A stretch of DNA of 64,000 bases from Myxococcus dinghuensis (GCF_024198235.1 NZ_JAKCFB010000020.1:62001-126000), one strand, 5' to 3'; shown: positions 39,236-48,554, counted from the stretch's first letter. Notes: generated from the sequence alone by a model not told the origin. A program made the numbers and translations.

Positions 39236-39250
39236 GCAGCTCCCATGCCA
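39236..39250 (-). promoter_or_regulatory. Sigma-54-like -24/-12 promoter for the metalloprotease gene
   Basis: On the minus strand TGGCATGGGAGCTGC has GG and GC ten bases apart and two mismatches to the sigma-54 consensus. It would give a leader of about 56 bases to the ATG at 39169. It shares TTGGCANGN4CTGCT with the element upstream of the ADYC gene. The region upstream (39255-39390) is clearly richer in A+T than the rest of the window, as is common at activator sites. Confidence 0.5.
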
Positions 39251-39436
39251 ATCACGTAACTAGCGGTTTTCCCTTAAGTCTCCAGGACATGGCCCGCTAT
39301 ACAAGGAGCACCAGGACTCCTTGTTTTGACCCAAAACTGTCAATGCTCTTAACAAACTGAAATCTATCTCCTTCGATTTCAAAGGGTTGGGCGGACGGAC
39401 GACGGGTGTCCTGGAAGAAGACAGGCGGGGTGGAAC

Positions 39437-39457
39437 GCTGTCCTGGGTCGGAACAGC
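39437..39457 (-). terminator. Hairpin after the TPR lipoprotein gene
   Basis: On the minus strand GCTGTTCC and GGACAGC pair over seven positions (one bulge) around a six-base loop, starting one base after the stop codon at 39459. It is weak but well placed. Confidence 0.35.
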
Positions 39458-39458
39458 C

Positions 39459-41276
39459 CTACAAGCCGAGCAGGGCCTCGGGGCGGGTGAGGCCGCGGGC
39501 CTGGCCGAGCGGCTGGAGGACGTCCGCCGGGGGCGCGTCCGCGGTGAGCAGCAGGGCGCGCACGGCGGTCTCCACCACGTCCTCGGCGCCGGGGCGCACC
39601 ATGCCGCGGCGGGCGTCCTCCACGCGCTTGCCTCGATAGGTATCGAAGCGCTCCTTCACGCGGCGGGCCATGTCGGCCACGGCCTTGTCACCCACCTCCA
39701 CGCGCAGCTCCAGCTCGTTGCGCAGTTGCACCGGGTCGGCCAGCACGCCGTAGCGGTCGTAGCCCTTGTGCGCCATGTCCTCGTGGACGGTGGCGTAGTC
39801 CTCCGTGAGGGGGGCGGGGACCTGCTCCTTGAGCAGGTCGCGCATCACCGCGGTGACGGAGGCCGTGACGGTGAGCCGGTGCAGCTGCACGTCGTAGACG
39901 AACTCGGAGTACATCGGCTCCTCGACGGTGACGGGCTCGCGGAAGACGGTGTCGCGGTTGCGCTGCACCTCGGTGCGCTGCCCCTCGGACTTGTCCAGCG
40001 CCACCTCCAGGAGCTTCTCGCGCTCCTTCACGGCGATGACCTTCTGCGCGAAGAGCTGCTCCTCCTTGGCGCACAGCCCGCTGGCGCAGCGTGACGGGTT
40101 GCACTCGCCAGGCACCTGGCCGGGCTTCTCCGCGTCGCGCGCGGCCTCGCCGCACTCCTGGAGCGCCTCCAGGCACTCGCGCCGCTCGCGGTCCCTGCAG
40201 CGCTCGGCGCCCTCGCGCAGCGTGGTCAGCTCTCCCTGGAGGCGCAGGTACTCGCGCAGGACGGCGGCCTGCTTGCGCTCCACCTCCTCCAGCGTGCGCT
40301 CCGCGTGGAGCAGCTTCGTCTCGAAGCCGGCGCGCCGGGGGTTGGGCACGGACGTCTTGCCCGCGAGGTAGCGCTGCGTCTTCTGCTGGTCCTCCACCAC
40401 CTTGAGGGGCAGCACCCGCTCCAGGGACAGGTCCAGCTTCACGCCCTCGCGGCCCGCGGGCGCCTCCGTCACCACGCGCAGCGGGAGCTGGGTGGGGAGC
40501 ATGGCCGCCAGCCGGCCCGCCGTCAGCCGCTGCGCCACGTCCGGCGCTCCGGCGTGGTCCTCCACGGGCGTGGCCACGACGAGGAAGGCCACCTCGTCGC
40601 GCAGCTTCTGGCGCACCGCCTCCGCGCGCTCGCGCGCCGCGGTGGCGCCCACGCGCTCCTGGTCCGCGCGCACGTAGGCCACCAGCGCGTTGCCCAGCTT
40701 GCCGGCCTTCTCCAGGCCGTCCCCCGTGCCGAACCAGCGCCTGGCCCACGCCACCTGCGTGGCGTCCACGCCCTTCTTCGCGCCCGCGTGCTCGGGCGAC
40801 ACCGACAGCACCGCGTCGAACTCCGCGCGGGCGTCCTGGAGCCGGTCCTCCTTCAGCGCCACGTGCCCCTTGGCCACCCGCTCGTCCAGCGTGACGGTCA
40901 ACAGCTCCCGCGCCGCCACGTTGTCCGCGTCCAGCTCCAGCGCGCGCACCAGCCGCTTCATCGCGCCGTCCAGGTCCCCCGCGTCGTGGACACCCCGGGC
41001 CTCCTCCAGCACCACCTGGCTCCACGCGCGGCGCACCTCGCGCAGCTTCACCGTGACCTCGGACGCCTCCGGGTCGGCCGCCAGCGCCCGCAGGTAGGCC
41101 GCCTCCGCCTCCGCCCACTTCTGCTGCTGGCTGGCGGTGTCGCCCTCCTTCACCGCGCGGGAGAAGGCCGAACAGGCCGTGAGGACGAGCAACGAGGCCA
41201 GCGCGAGCGCGCCGAGCGCGCGACGGGAGCCGAGGGAGGTCGGACGGAGGGGGCGAGGGGGGGACACGCCCCACAT
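39459..41276 (-). CDS. TPR-type lipoprotein, unknown function
   Basis: 605 residues from the ATG at 41276; a GTG at 41267 has a better placed GGAAG. The lipoprotein signal LGALALASLLVLTAC ends at Cys35. Residues about 36-200 contain TPR-like helix pairs (QQKWAEAEAAYLRALAADPEASE, then DLDGAMKRLVRALELDADN). The middle is helical with a Cys-rich segment (ERCRDRERRECLEALQECG and NPSRCASGLC) that may form disulphides. The last 150 residues are beta/alpha with VYDVQLHRLTVTASVTAVM. It probably sits on the periplasmic face of a membrane as a scaffold. I do not recognise the full-length family. It stands alone, 267 bases from the divergent small gene. Confidence 0.78.
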   Translation of the reverse strand: MWGVSPPRPLRPTSLGSRRALGALALASLLVLTACSAFSRAVKEGDTASQQQKWAEAEAAYLRALAADPEASEVTVKLREVRRAWSQVVLEEARGVHDAGDLDGAMKRLVRALELDADNVAARELLTVTLDERVAKGHVALKEDRLQDARAEFDAVLSVSPEHAGAKKGVDATQVAWARRWFGTGDGLEKAGKLGNALVAYVRADQERVGATAARERAEAVRQKLRDEVAFLVVATPVEDHAGAPDVAQRLTAGRLAAMLPTQLPLRVVTEAPAGREGVKLDLSLERVLPLKVVEDQQKTQRYLAGKTSVPNPRRAGFETKLLHAERTLEEVERKQAAVLREYLRLQGELTTLREGAERCRDRERRECLEALQECGEAARDAEKPGQVPGECNPSRCASGLCAKEEQLFAQKVIAVKEREKLLEVALDKSEGQRTEVQRNRDTVFREPVTVEEPMYSEFVYDVQLHRLTVTASVTAVMRDLLKEQVPAPLTEDYATVHEDMAHKGYDRYGVLADPVQLRNELELRVEVGDKAVADMARRVKERFDTYRGKRVEDARRGMVRPGAEDVVETAVRALLLTADAPPADVLQPLGQARGLTRPEALLGL

Positions 41277-41543
41277 CTTCCGGGAAAGCCGGCACCGGGT
41301 GAAGTCTCCGGATGTACGCCCGGCCGCCCTCCCCCGTGGGCAACCCCTCCCCCACCCTCACGGGTGGCCCGCCGCCCCCGTCCGCCCACCGGCCGGACGG
41401 CCGGCGCCGTTGGCAACCGCCGCTGCTGGTCCTTATCAGGAAGGCCCTGGTCCCACGGCCCGCCCGTCCCCACTCCGGGAATGACGCGACGCAACAGCCG
41501 GTAGTGGACTCATCGCACCCACGAGGGGGGCAAGAGAGTCATC

Positions 41544-41780
41544 ATGTCCTGTCCACAACCGCGTCCCACCGAGTTCCGCCTGCCCCTGCGCGCGGAGTCC
41601 TTCTCCGTCGAGGAGCACCGCAACGTGCACTGCCGCTTCTACGGCGGCTGCATCGACGTGGCGGTGCGGGAGGACTGGGACAGCTTCACCTGCGCCAAGT
41701 GCCCCCTGTTCCAGCAGGACGGCGCGCCGGGCGCGGACCAGTACGCCTTCAACCAGCCCGCCGACTCCGGCCGGCCGTAG
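41544..41780 (+). CDS. Small Cys protein (78 aa), probable metal-binding
   Basis: 78 residues. Four Cys, two of them in CAKC, plus CRFYGGC earlier (spacing CxxxxxC ... CxxC), suggest a small metal site or disulphides. The pattern HCRFYGGCIDVAVREDWDSFTC with CPLF recurs as a unit by position. No signal peptide. Similar in scale to the zinc-ribbon protein at 25347, but not obviously homologous. It precedes the FRG-domain gene by 161 bases on the same strand. Confidence 0.7.
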   Translation: MSCPQPRPTEFRLPLRAESFSVEEHRNVHCRFYGGCIDVAVREDWDSFTCAKCPLFQQDGAPGADQYAFNQPADSGRP

Positions 41781-41941
41781 CACCCCACGCCGGGCCCGCC
41801 GCCCCGGGGTCCGGCGAGCTTGCGGAGGCGGACGCGCCCGGCCCCCACGAGGGGCCCACGGGCCACGCTTCCGGAGCCGCCCTTTGCGGCCCATCTTCCG
41901 CGGGACGCCGGGCGGCGCGTCCGCCCCCCGCGTCCCACGGC

Positions 41942-42730
41942 ATGCACGAGTCCCGCGTCAAGACCTGGCTCCAGTTGCAGGACGCGCTGTTCTCCGGCTC
42001 CTGGAACGAGACGCTCCGGCGCCACCGCTCCAGCTCCGTCTTCCGTGGGATGCCCCACACGGGCCACGACCTGTCCACCGCGCTCAACCGCCAGGGCATG
42101 TTCGTGCGCCAGGAGCGCGACCTGCTGCGCGCCTTCCGCAAGTACGCCCGGGGCACGCCACGCGAGCCGCTGGACTCGCTCTGGGACTGGCTCGCGCTGG
42201 CGCAGCACCACGGCCTGCCCACGCGCATGCTGGACTGGACCTTCAGCCCCTACGTGGCGCTGCACTTCCTCACCGAGGACCCGGACCTGGCCGACGAGGA
42301 CGGCGTGGTGTGGTGCGTGGACTACCGGGAGACGAACCGGCTGCTCCCCCGCCCCCTCAAGGCCCAGTTGAAGAAGGAGGGCGCGGACGTCTTCACCGGG
42401 GACATGCTGGCCGCCGCCGCCCGCTCGCTCGACGCGTTCGACGCGCTGGCCCACCACCCCTTCGTGCTCTTCTTCGAGCCGCCGTCCCTGGACGCGCGCA
42501 TCGTCAACCAGTTCGCGCTCTTCTCCGTGATGAACGGGCCCGAGCTGCGCCTGGACACGTTCCTCGGCCGCCAGGCGCGGGGCGTGCGCAGGCTGGTCAT
42601 CCCCGCCGCCCTCAAGTGGGAGGTGCGCGACAAGCTGGACCAGGCCAACGTCACCGAGCGCGTGCTGTTCCCCGGCCTGGATGGCCTGTGCCGCTGGCTC
42701 CGGCGCTACTACAGCCCCCGCCCCCACTAG
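41942..42730 (+). CDS. FRG-domain protein
   Basis: 262 residues from the ATG at 41942. The FRG domain covers most of the protein: SSVFRGMPHTGHDLSTAL contains the name-giving F-R-G, followed by ERDLLRAFRKYA, WDWLALAQHHGLPTRMLDWTFSPYVALHFL (the conserved AQHxGxPTRLLDWT block) and later NPxxxRxxxQ-like PSLDARIVNQFALF. FRG domains have no established biochemical activity; they are common in mobile and defence-related loci. No signal peptide. It is convergent with the small membrane protein gene, 29 bases away. Confidence 0.86.
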   Translation: MHESRVKTWLQLQDALFSGSWNETLRRHRSSSVFRGMPHTGHDLSTALNRQGMFVRQERDLLRAFRKYARGTPREPLDSLWDWLALAQHHGLPTRMLDWTFSPYVALHFLTEDPDLADEDGVVWCVDYRETNRLLPRPLKAQLKKEGADVFTGDMLAAAARSLDAFDALAHHPFVLFFEPPSLDARIVNQFALFSVMNGPELRLDTFLGRQARGVRRLVIPAALKWEVRDKLDQANVTERVLFPGLDGLCRWLRRYYSPRPH

Positions 42731-42759
42731 GGCGGCGGGAGGCCCCCGGGCGCCGCGCC

Positions 42760-42945
42760 TCAGGCGTGGACGGGGTGGTCGTCGTCGACGTCATCCGAGG
42801 CGTGCGGGCCCTTCTCGCGCTCGCGCCGCGCCTGCTCGGCCACCTCCTGCTCCCACTTGTTGGCGGCGGCGCCGAAGAGGGCGACGGCGCCCAGGATGAT
42901 GGCGAAGAGGAGGACACCGAAGAAGGCCGTGCCGAGGATGGTCAT
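42760..42945 (-). CDS. Small single-span membrane protein (61 aa)
   Basis: 61 residues from the ATG at 42945, with CGAGGT eight bases upstream. One membrane helix spans residues 4-26 (LGTAFFGVLLFAIILGAVALFGA), followed by a charged tail (EQARREREKGPHASDDVDDDHPVHA, in two halves). The topology is probably N-out/C-in. The acidic His-containing end might bind metal. I do not recognise it. It lies 144 bases upstream of the stop of the sensor-kinase pair's second gene, with the same orientation, and may use the same transcript. Confidence 0.66.
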   Translation of the reverse strand: MTILGTAFFGVLLFAIILGAVALFGAAANKWEQEVAEQARREREKGPHASDDVDDDHPVHA

Positions 42946-43089
42946 GCGGGGACCTCGAGGAGTGGGGCCCCCGCGCGGAGCGGCGGCCAGGAGGGATGCA
43001 CTCCCCAAGGGTGCGTCCGCGCCTCGTGCGCCGCGACGCGCCCGGCCGCGCCTGCCCGCTGCCCTGAGGGGCGGGGGCCGGCAGGGGGC

Positions 43090-44220
43090 TCAGTCGCCCG
43101 GGTACTGCCGCGGCAGGTACACCCAGAAGAGCGTCCCGTCCTGCTCCGTGGAGGTCACCCCCAGCGTGCCGCCGTGGGCGCGCACGATTTCGTGGGTGAT
43201 GTAGAGCCCCAGGCCCAGGCCGTTGCGCTTGACGCCGCGCTGCTCCTGGGCGCGCATGAACGGGTCGAAGATGGTGGTGAGCCGCTCCGAGGGGATGGGC
43301 AGGCCCCGGTTGTGGACCTCCAGGCGCACCCCCACTTCCGCGTCCGCCATCGTCACGCGCACCACGGAGTCCTCCGGCGAGTACTGCACGGCGTTGCCCA
43401 CCAGGTTCGACGCCGCCTGGGCGATGCGGTCCGCGTCCCAGTCCCCCCAGCCGTTGCCCGTCAGGCGCAGCTCGAACTGGCGCTCGGCGTGGGCCACCTC
43501 CAGCTCCTCCACCACCTGGCGCAGCACCTCGTGCAGGTTCATCCGCGCGCGCTCCAGCACGTACCCCGCGCCCAGGCGCGTGCGGGTGAAGTCCAACAGG
43601 TCGTTGATCATCCGCGCCATGCGGTCGGCGGAGATGGAGATGCGGTTGATGGCCTTGCGCTGCGGCTCGCTCAGCCCCGCGTGGCGCAGGAGCAGCGCCG
43701 CGTTGCCGGAGATGGCCTGCAGGGGGTTGCGCAGGTCGTGGCCGAGGATGCCCAGGAACTGCTCGCGGAAGGCCGCCGTGCGCCGCGCGGCCTCCTCGCG
43801 CTTGAGCCCCTCCTCCACCCGCTTGCGCTCGATGGCGTAGCGCAGCGCGCGCACCAGCAGCGGCCCCGACACCTGGCCCTTCACCAGGTAGTCCTGCGCG
43901 CCCTCGTGCACCGCGCGCACCGCGAGCCGCTCGTCGTCCGTGCCGGTGAGCACCACCAGCGGCACCGCCGGCGCCGCCTGCAGCAGGGGCGGGATGTTCC
44001 CCAGCCCGTGGCCGTCCGGCAGCGACAGGTCCAGCAGCACCGCGTCCACCGCCGCGCCCTGCACCACGCGCACCGCCTCCGACAGGCGCGTGACGTGGGT
44101 GACCTCGCAGCGCACGGAGGGCATGTCGCGCAGCTCCTCCTGGAGCAGCCTCGCGTCGCCCGGGTTGTCCTCCACCAGCAGGAGCCGCAGGGGGCGCGCG
44201 TCCGTGCCGATCTCGCTCAT
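43090..44220 (-). CDS. Response regulator-histidine kinase hybrid
   Basis: 376 residues starting in an ATGA overlap with the upstream kinase. A receiver domain (about 10-130; LLLVEDNPGDARLL, phospho-acceptor Asp in AVLLDLSLPDG, VVLTGTDDE, DYLVKG) precedes a histidine kinase (HisKA with ILGHDLRNPLQAI; HATPase with NLVGNAVQYS, GLGLGLYITHEIV). The N-terminal receiver/C-terminal kinase order is typical of relay proteins controlled by an upstream kinase. The receiver belongs to the Rcp1/CheY-like group often found with phytochrome-type or PAS kinases. Cytoplasmic. Its natural donor is the 1045-residue kinase just upstream. Confidence 0.92.
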   Translation of the reverse strand: MSEIGTDARPLRLLLVEDNPGDARLLQEELRDMPSVRCEVTHVTRLSEAVRVVQGAAVDAVLLDLSLPDGHGLGNIPPLLQAAPAVPLVVLTGTDDERLAVRAVHEGAQDYLVKGQVSGPLLVRALRYAIERKRVEEGLKREEAARRTAAFREQFLGILGHDLRNPLQAISGNAALLLRHAGLSEPQRKAINRISISADRMARMINDLLDFTRTRLGAGYVLERARMNLHEVLRQVVEELEVAHAERQFELRLTGNGWGDWDADRIAQAASNLVGNAVQYSPEDSVVRVTMADAEVGVRLEVHNRGLPIPSERLTTIFDPFMRAQEQRGVKRNGLGLGLYITHEIVRAHGGTLGVTSTEQDGTLFWVYLPRQYPGD

Positions 44221-47200
44221 GGCGCCTCCGCCGTCGTGGCCCGCGAGGACGCGGCGGGCAGCGTGAACCAGAAGGTGCTCCCGTCCCCGGGCTCCGACTC
44301 CACGCCGATGCGGCCCCCCAGCCGCTCGACGATCTTCTTGCAGATGGCCAGGCCGATGCCCGTCCCGGAGAACGCCCCGTCGCCGTGCAGGCGCTGGAAG
44401 AGGACGAAGATGCGCTCGAAGTCCCGCGCGTGGATGCCGATGCCGTGGTCCCTCACCACGAAGCGGACCTCCGCCCCCTCCGGACGGGCCTCCACCTCCA
44501 CGCGCGGGGGCCCGTCGCCGTGGAACTTGAGCGCGTTGCCGATGAGGTTCTGGAACAGCTGGGTGAGCTGCGTCTCGTCCGCGAGCACCTCCGGCAGCGG
44601 GCCCACCTCCAGCCGGGCCCCCGACTCCTGGATGGCCGCCTGGAGGTTGGCCACCGCGCGCCCGGCGGCCCGCGACGCGTCCACCGGGCGGGGCTCGCGG
44701 CCCTGCGTGCCCACCCGCGAGTACGCGAGCAGGTCCTGGATGAGCCGCTGCATGCGGGTGACGCCGTCCACCGCGAAGTGGATGAACGTGTCCGCGTCCG
44801 CGTCGAGCCGGCCCTGGTAGCGGCGGGCGAGCAGCTGCGTGTAGCTGGCCACCATGCGCAGCGGCTCCTGCAGGTCGTGGGACGCCACGTAGGCGAACTG
44901 CTGGAGCTCCTCGTTGGAGCGGGCCAGCTCCCGCGCGCGCTGCCGGAGCGCCTCCTCCGCGCGGCGCCGCTCCAGGCCCTGCGCGATGGCGTCCGCCACC
45001 GTGGCCAGCACCGCCACCGCCTCCTCGCCCAGCAGGTTGCGGCTGTAGAGCCCCATCACCCCCACCAGCTGCCCCCGCACCAGCAGGGGGATGCCCGCGA
45101 ACGAGCGCAGGCCCTCCTCGCGCACCCACTGCGGGTCCAGCGCGCGCGGCTCCTCCTCCATCCGGCTCACCCAGACCTGCTCGCGCGTGCGCGCCACCTC
45201 CGCCACCAGGCTCGGCCCGTGGACGAGGACGCTGGCCCACCGCTTCGCCCGGGGCGCCGAGGGCCCCGCGTCCCCCACCAGCTCCAGCGCGGCGGCGCCC
45301 CGCGTGTACGTCCACAGCCTCGCCACGCGCGCCTCCAGGTGCCGCGCCAGCGCCTCCGCGCAGCCCTGGAGGATGTCCTGCACGGAGCCCTCGCGGGCCA
45401 GCGCGCCGCTCACCTCCGCGCGCAGGGCCTCCATGCGCCGCGCGGCCTGCTCGCGGTCCAGCCGGCGCTGGCCCTCCTCGACGCGGCGCTGGGCCGTCAT
45501 GTCCGTGTTGGTGCCCACCCACTCGCGCACCGTCCCGTCCGGGTTGCGCACGGGCACCGCGCGCGCCAGCGTGGGCGAGTAGTGGCCGTCCGGCCGGCGC
45601 AGGCGGTACTCCACCTCGTAGACGCACCGGTCCGTCACCGCCGCGCGCCACGTGCGCTCGGCCGCGGCCCGGTCCTCGGGGTGGACGGCGTCCAGCCAGC
45701 CCCAGCCCCGCCACTGCTCGTAGGTCTGCCCCGTGAAGTCGCGCCAGGACCGGCTGTCCTCGACGATGACGCCGTCCGGGTCGGTCATCCACACGGCCTG
45801 GGCGGAGGCGGTGACGAGCGAGCGGAAGCGCTCCTCCGCGCGCAGCGCCTCCTGGAGCAGCCGCGCGTTGTCCAGGGCCACGGCCGCCTGGGAGGCCACG
45901 GCCTCCACCCGGTGCGCGTGCTCCTCGCGGAAGCGGCCCGGCTCCGGGTGGCCGAAGAGCAGCCCCCCGAGCACCTCGCCGGAGCGGCTCTTCACCGGCA
46001 CCGCCAGGTAGCTGCGCACGGGCAGGTGCCCTGGCGGCATGCCGTGGTACGGCGCGCTCTTGCCGTAGTCCGGGTGGCGCGTCACGTCGTCGATGAGCCG
46101 CACGCCCTCGCCCCGGAACGTGGGGGCGAAGATGGCGGTGTTGTGGGGCGCGGGCAGGTGCGCGAAGGCGTCCCTCGGCGCGCCGGAGAGCGTGTAGAGC
46201 TTGTACGTCTCGCCCCGGGCGTCCACCCGGTTCTCGAAGAAGGCGCCGAAGGCCGCGCCGGTGAGCGCCACCGTCTCGTCGGTGATGCGCTGCACGAGCA
46301 CCGTCGCGTCCCGCTCCGACGACAGCGACGCGCCGATGCGCTGGAGCGTCAGGGCGGCGCGGCGCTCGTCCTCGGTGCGCGCCAGCGCCCGCTGCGACTC
46401 GCGGTACAGGCGCGCGGTGTCCACCGCCAGCGCGGCCTGCGACGCGAGCTGCTCGCCCGTCGACACATCCGCGGGCGTGAAGCGCCGGCCCTCGCCCGAG
46501 TGCACCAGGGAGAGCACGCCCAGCGTCCTGCCCCGCGCGATGAGGGGCAGCCGCAGCACCGAGTGCAGCCCCAGCTCCCGCAGGTGGCGCAGGTGCTCGT
46601 CGTCCCGCGCGTACTGGGTCAGCACCTCCTCCGACAGGCCCTCCATCAGCACGGGGCTGCCGGTGCGAATCACCGCCAGCACGCCGCGCGGGTCGTCCGG
46701 TCGCGGCGGGTAGCGCTCACGAAGCTGCCGCGCCAGTCGCACGCGGGACGGGTCCACGTGGGCCACCGCCACCTGCCGCGGATGCCCGTCCTCCTCCACC
46801 AGCTCGATGGAGCACCAGTCCGCCAGGCGGGGCACGGCCAGCCGCGTCAGCGCGCAGAGCGTGTCGTCCAGGCTCAGCGACGAGGTCGACAGGAGCGTCC
46901 CCGCCTCCGCCAGGAAGCGCATGGCCTCCTCGGCGCGCTTCTGGTCGTCGATGTCCGTGCAGGTGCCGAACCACTGGAGCACCCGGCCCCGTGCGTCGCA
47001 CAGCGGCCTCGCGCGTCCCAGGAACCAGCGCCACGCCCCGTCGTGGCGGCGGCAGCGGTACTCCATCTCGTAGGGCTCCCCGGTGCGCAGCGCCTGGGCC
47101 CAGCGCCTGTCCGCCTCCGCCTGGTCGTCCGGGTGGAGCACCCGCCGCCAGCCCTCGCCGAACGACGCCTCGGCCGTGAGCCCGGTGTACTCGTACCAAC

Positions 47201-47354
47201 GGCGGTTGTAGTACGCGAGATAGCCATCCGCGTGGGCCATCCAGACGAGCTGCGGAAGGCTCTCCAGCACCTGCTGGGAGACGTCACCCGGCGACAGGAC
47301 CGGCGGAGCGCCGGGACCCTCGGCCGCCTCGGGACGAGATGGAGGTCGGGACAT
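44217..47354 (-). CDS. PAS/GAF multi-sensor histidine kinase
   Basis: 1045 residues from the ATG at 47354, with AGGTGG upstream (a GTG at 47363 is less likely). Order: PAS (about 25-140; LVWMAHADGYLAYYN), GAF (about 150-310), GAF (about 330-490), PAS/PAC (about 500-620; AVWMTDPDGVIVE, RAVPVRNPDGTV), GAF (about 640-800), then HisKA with the phospho-acceptor in VASHDLQEPLRMV and HATPase (NLIGNALKFHG, DHGIGI, GTGIGLAICKKIVE). No membrane segments, so it senses cytoplasmic cues. No Cys for a bilin is obvious in the GAF domains. It is coupled by ATGA to the receiver-kinase gene. Confidence 0.93.
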   Translation of the reverse strand: MSRPPSRPEAAEGPGAPPVLSPGDVSQQVLESLPQLVWMAHADGYLAYYNRRWYEYTGLTAEASFGEGWRRVLHPDDQAEADRRWAQALRTGEPYEMEYRCRRHDGAWRWFLGRARPLCDARGRVLQWFGTCTDIDDQKRAEEAMRFLAEAGTLLSTSSLSLDDTLCALTRLAVPRLADWCSIELVEEDGHPRQVAVAHVDPSRVRLARQLRERYPPRPDDPRGVLAVIRTGSPVLMEGLSEEVLTQYARDDEHLRHLRELGLHSVLRLPLIARGRTLGVLSLVHSGEGRRFTPADVSTGEQLASQAALAVDTARLYRESQRALARTEDERRAALTLQRIGASLSSERDATVLVQRITDETVALTGAAFGAFFENRVDARGETYKLYTLSGAPRDAFAHLPAPHNTAIFAPTFRGEGVRLIDDVTRHPDYGKSAPYHGMPPGHLPVRSYLAVPVKSRSGEVLGGLLFGHPEPGRFREEHAHRVEAVASQAAVALDNARLLQEALRAEERFRSLVTASAQAVWMTDPDGVIVEDSRSWRDFTGQTYEQWRGWGWLDAVHPEDRAAAERTWRAAVTDRCVYEVEYRLRRPDGHYSPTLARAVPVRNPDGTVREWVGTNTDMTAQRRVEEGQRRLDREQAARRMEALRAEVSGALAREGSVQDILQGCAEALARHLEARVARLWTYTRGAAALELVGDAGPSAPRAKRWASVLVHGPSLVAEVARTREQVWVSRMEEEPRALDPQWVREEGLRSFAGIPLLVRGQLVGVMGLYSRNLLGEEAVAVLATVADAIAQGLERRRAEEALRQRARELARSNEELQQFAYVASHDLQEPLRMVASYTQLLARRYQGRLDADADTFIHFAVDGVTRMQRLIQDLLAYSRVGTQGREPRPVDASRAAGRAVANLQAAIQESGARLEVGPLPEVLADETQLTQLFQNLIGNALKFHGDGPPRVEVEARPEGAEVRFVVRDHGIGIHARDFERIFVLFQRLHGDGAFSGTGIGLAICKKIVERLGGRIGVESEPGDGSTFWFTLPAASSRATTAEAP

Positions 47355-47697
47355 GGAGGCCACCTGACTCTAACAACCCGCTTTCGTGACTCCCCCTTCG
47401 CGGGAGCGAGCTTTCCTCTTTCTGACAATTGCCCCGCGGTACGGCTCCGTCAGCCGTGGGGAGCCGGGAACCCGAGCCAGCGGCTCCTCGCCAGAGCGCG
47501 CCATGAGAGGGAATTCGCCCCATCTCACACTCGCGTCACGAAGTTGCAGGAGCCACGCATTGGCATGCGGATAGGTTTTGTGCGACTTTCGGGTAGGGGG
47601 CGCATTTCCCCTATCGCAGACTTGTCTATATAGTCATTGGATTCACGGTCGTTGGGGAGGGGCCGGGGGTGCAGCGAAGTCGTGCCCGAGGAGGGCC
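47355..47697. other. Divergent intergenic region between the sensor kinase and the Tad-like cluster
   Basis: About 340 bases. The stretch 47540-47640 is richer in A+T than its surroundings and contains TGTCTATATAGTCATT (47623-47638), a possible -10 region for the Tad-like cluster. A TTGGCATG at 47560 has no matching -12 half. A GAGCCG/CGGCTC dyad lies near 47461-47486. No gene is visible. Confidence 0.35.
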
Positions 47698-48525
47698 ATG
47701 CACTCGACGAACGAACCGGGACGTATCCGAGGCAGACAGGCCGGACAGGCCGCGGTGGAGACCGCCATCATCGTCCCGATGATGGTGTTCATCATCCTGG
47801 GCATCATCCAGCTGGGCATGGTGCACAACGCGCGGCTGATGACGGAGTACGCCGTCTATCGGGCGGTGCGCTCGGGCATCGTCAACAATGGAGACTGCGC
47901 CTTGATGAGGCGCGCCGCGCTCGCGGGGCTGCTGCCCACGCTGGCGCCCCTGCCCAACCGGGGCGCCGAAAGCTACACCCTGCCGCTGGCGGTAGGCCTC
48001 TACAACGCCTACTCGGACGAGCTGCGCAAGCGCGAGTCGTTCTACTCCTCCGTGGGACTCCCCTTGATGCGCGTCGAGGTGGTCAACCCCAAGAAGAGCG
48101 AGTTGGACGGCCTGTTCTCCACCTATGGCGCGCACCTGGACCAGTTGGAGCTCGACTACGACGACGTCAGGGATGACCGCATCGTCGAAGCCAACCTGCT
48201 GTCCGTGAGGTTGACCTACTTCTACGAGCTGCGCATCCCCTTCGCGAACTGGCAGCTCCACAGCTTCTACATGGGCCGCGAGTTCCTGGACCAGCTCAAG
48301 GGCCACCAGTTCGAGAGCCAGCGCGTCGGGGGCAAATCCGCCACCCAGTACCTGCTCGACCGCGGCGCAGCTCGGGACTCGGACCACGGGAAGATCGCCA
48401 AGCTCGCGAGGTCGTCCAAGGGCCGCTACCTCATCCCCCTGGTCGCCACCTGGTCCATGCGGATGCAGTCCAACCTCCTCAACAACTCACGGTACGGCCC
48501 CGGCTCCTGCGCGGTCGACAACTGA
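47698..48525 (+). CDS. TadE-like pseudopilin
   Basis: 275 residues from the ATG at 47698, with GAGGAGGG just upstream. A short basic N-terminus leads to a TadE-type leader and helix: GQAAVETAIIVPMMVFIILGIIQLG, here given in parts by position, with the Glu at residue 21 at the +5-like position of type IV-like pilins, then HNARLMTEYAVYRAVRSG. The rest (about 225 residues) is an external domain with no match I know. TadE-like proteins are minor pilins of Flp/Tad machines. It is the first gene of a five-gene run on the plus strand, 29 bases before the TadG-like gene. Confidence 0.83.
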   Translation: MHSTNEPGRIRGRQAGQAAVETAIIVPMMVFIILGIIQLGMVHNARLMTEYAVYRAVRSGIVNNGDCALMRRAALAGLLPTLAPLPNRGAESYTLPLAVGLYNAYSDELRKRESFYSSVGLPLMRVEVVNPKKSELDGLFSTYGAHLDQLELDYDDVRDDRIVEANLLSVRLTYFYELRIPFANWQLHSFYMGREFLDQLKGHQFESQRVGGKSATQYLLDRGAARDSDHGKIAKLARSSKGRYLIPLVATWSMRMQSNLLNNSRYGPGSCAVDN

Positions 48526-48554
48526 GGCATCCACCCTCTCGCGGAAGGAATTCC

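Noticed and set aside
41412..41429. TTGGCA...CTGCT upstream of the 78-residue gene as another sigma-54 site
   Set aside because: The spacing is one base too long (GG-N11-GC), which sigma-54 does not tolerate well.
47559..47575. TTGGCATG upstream of the Tad-like cluster as a sigma-54 promoter
   Set aside because: The -12 half is missing (TAGG where TTGC is needed).
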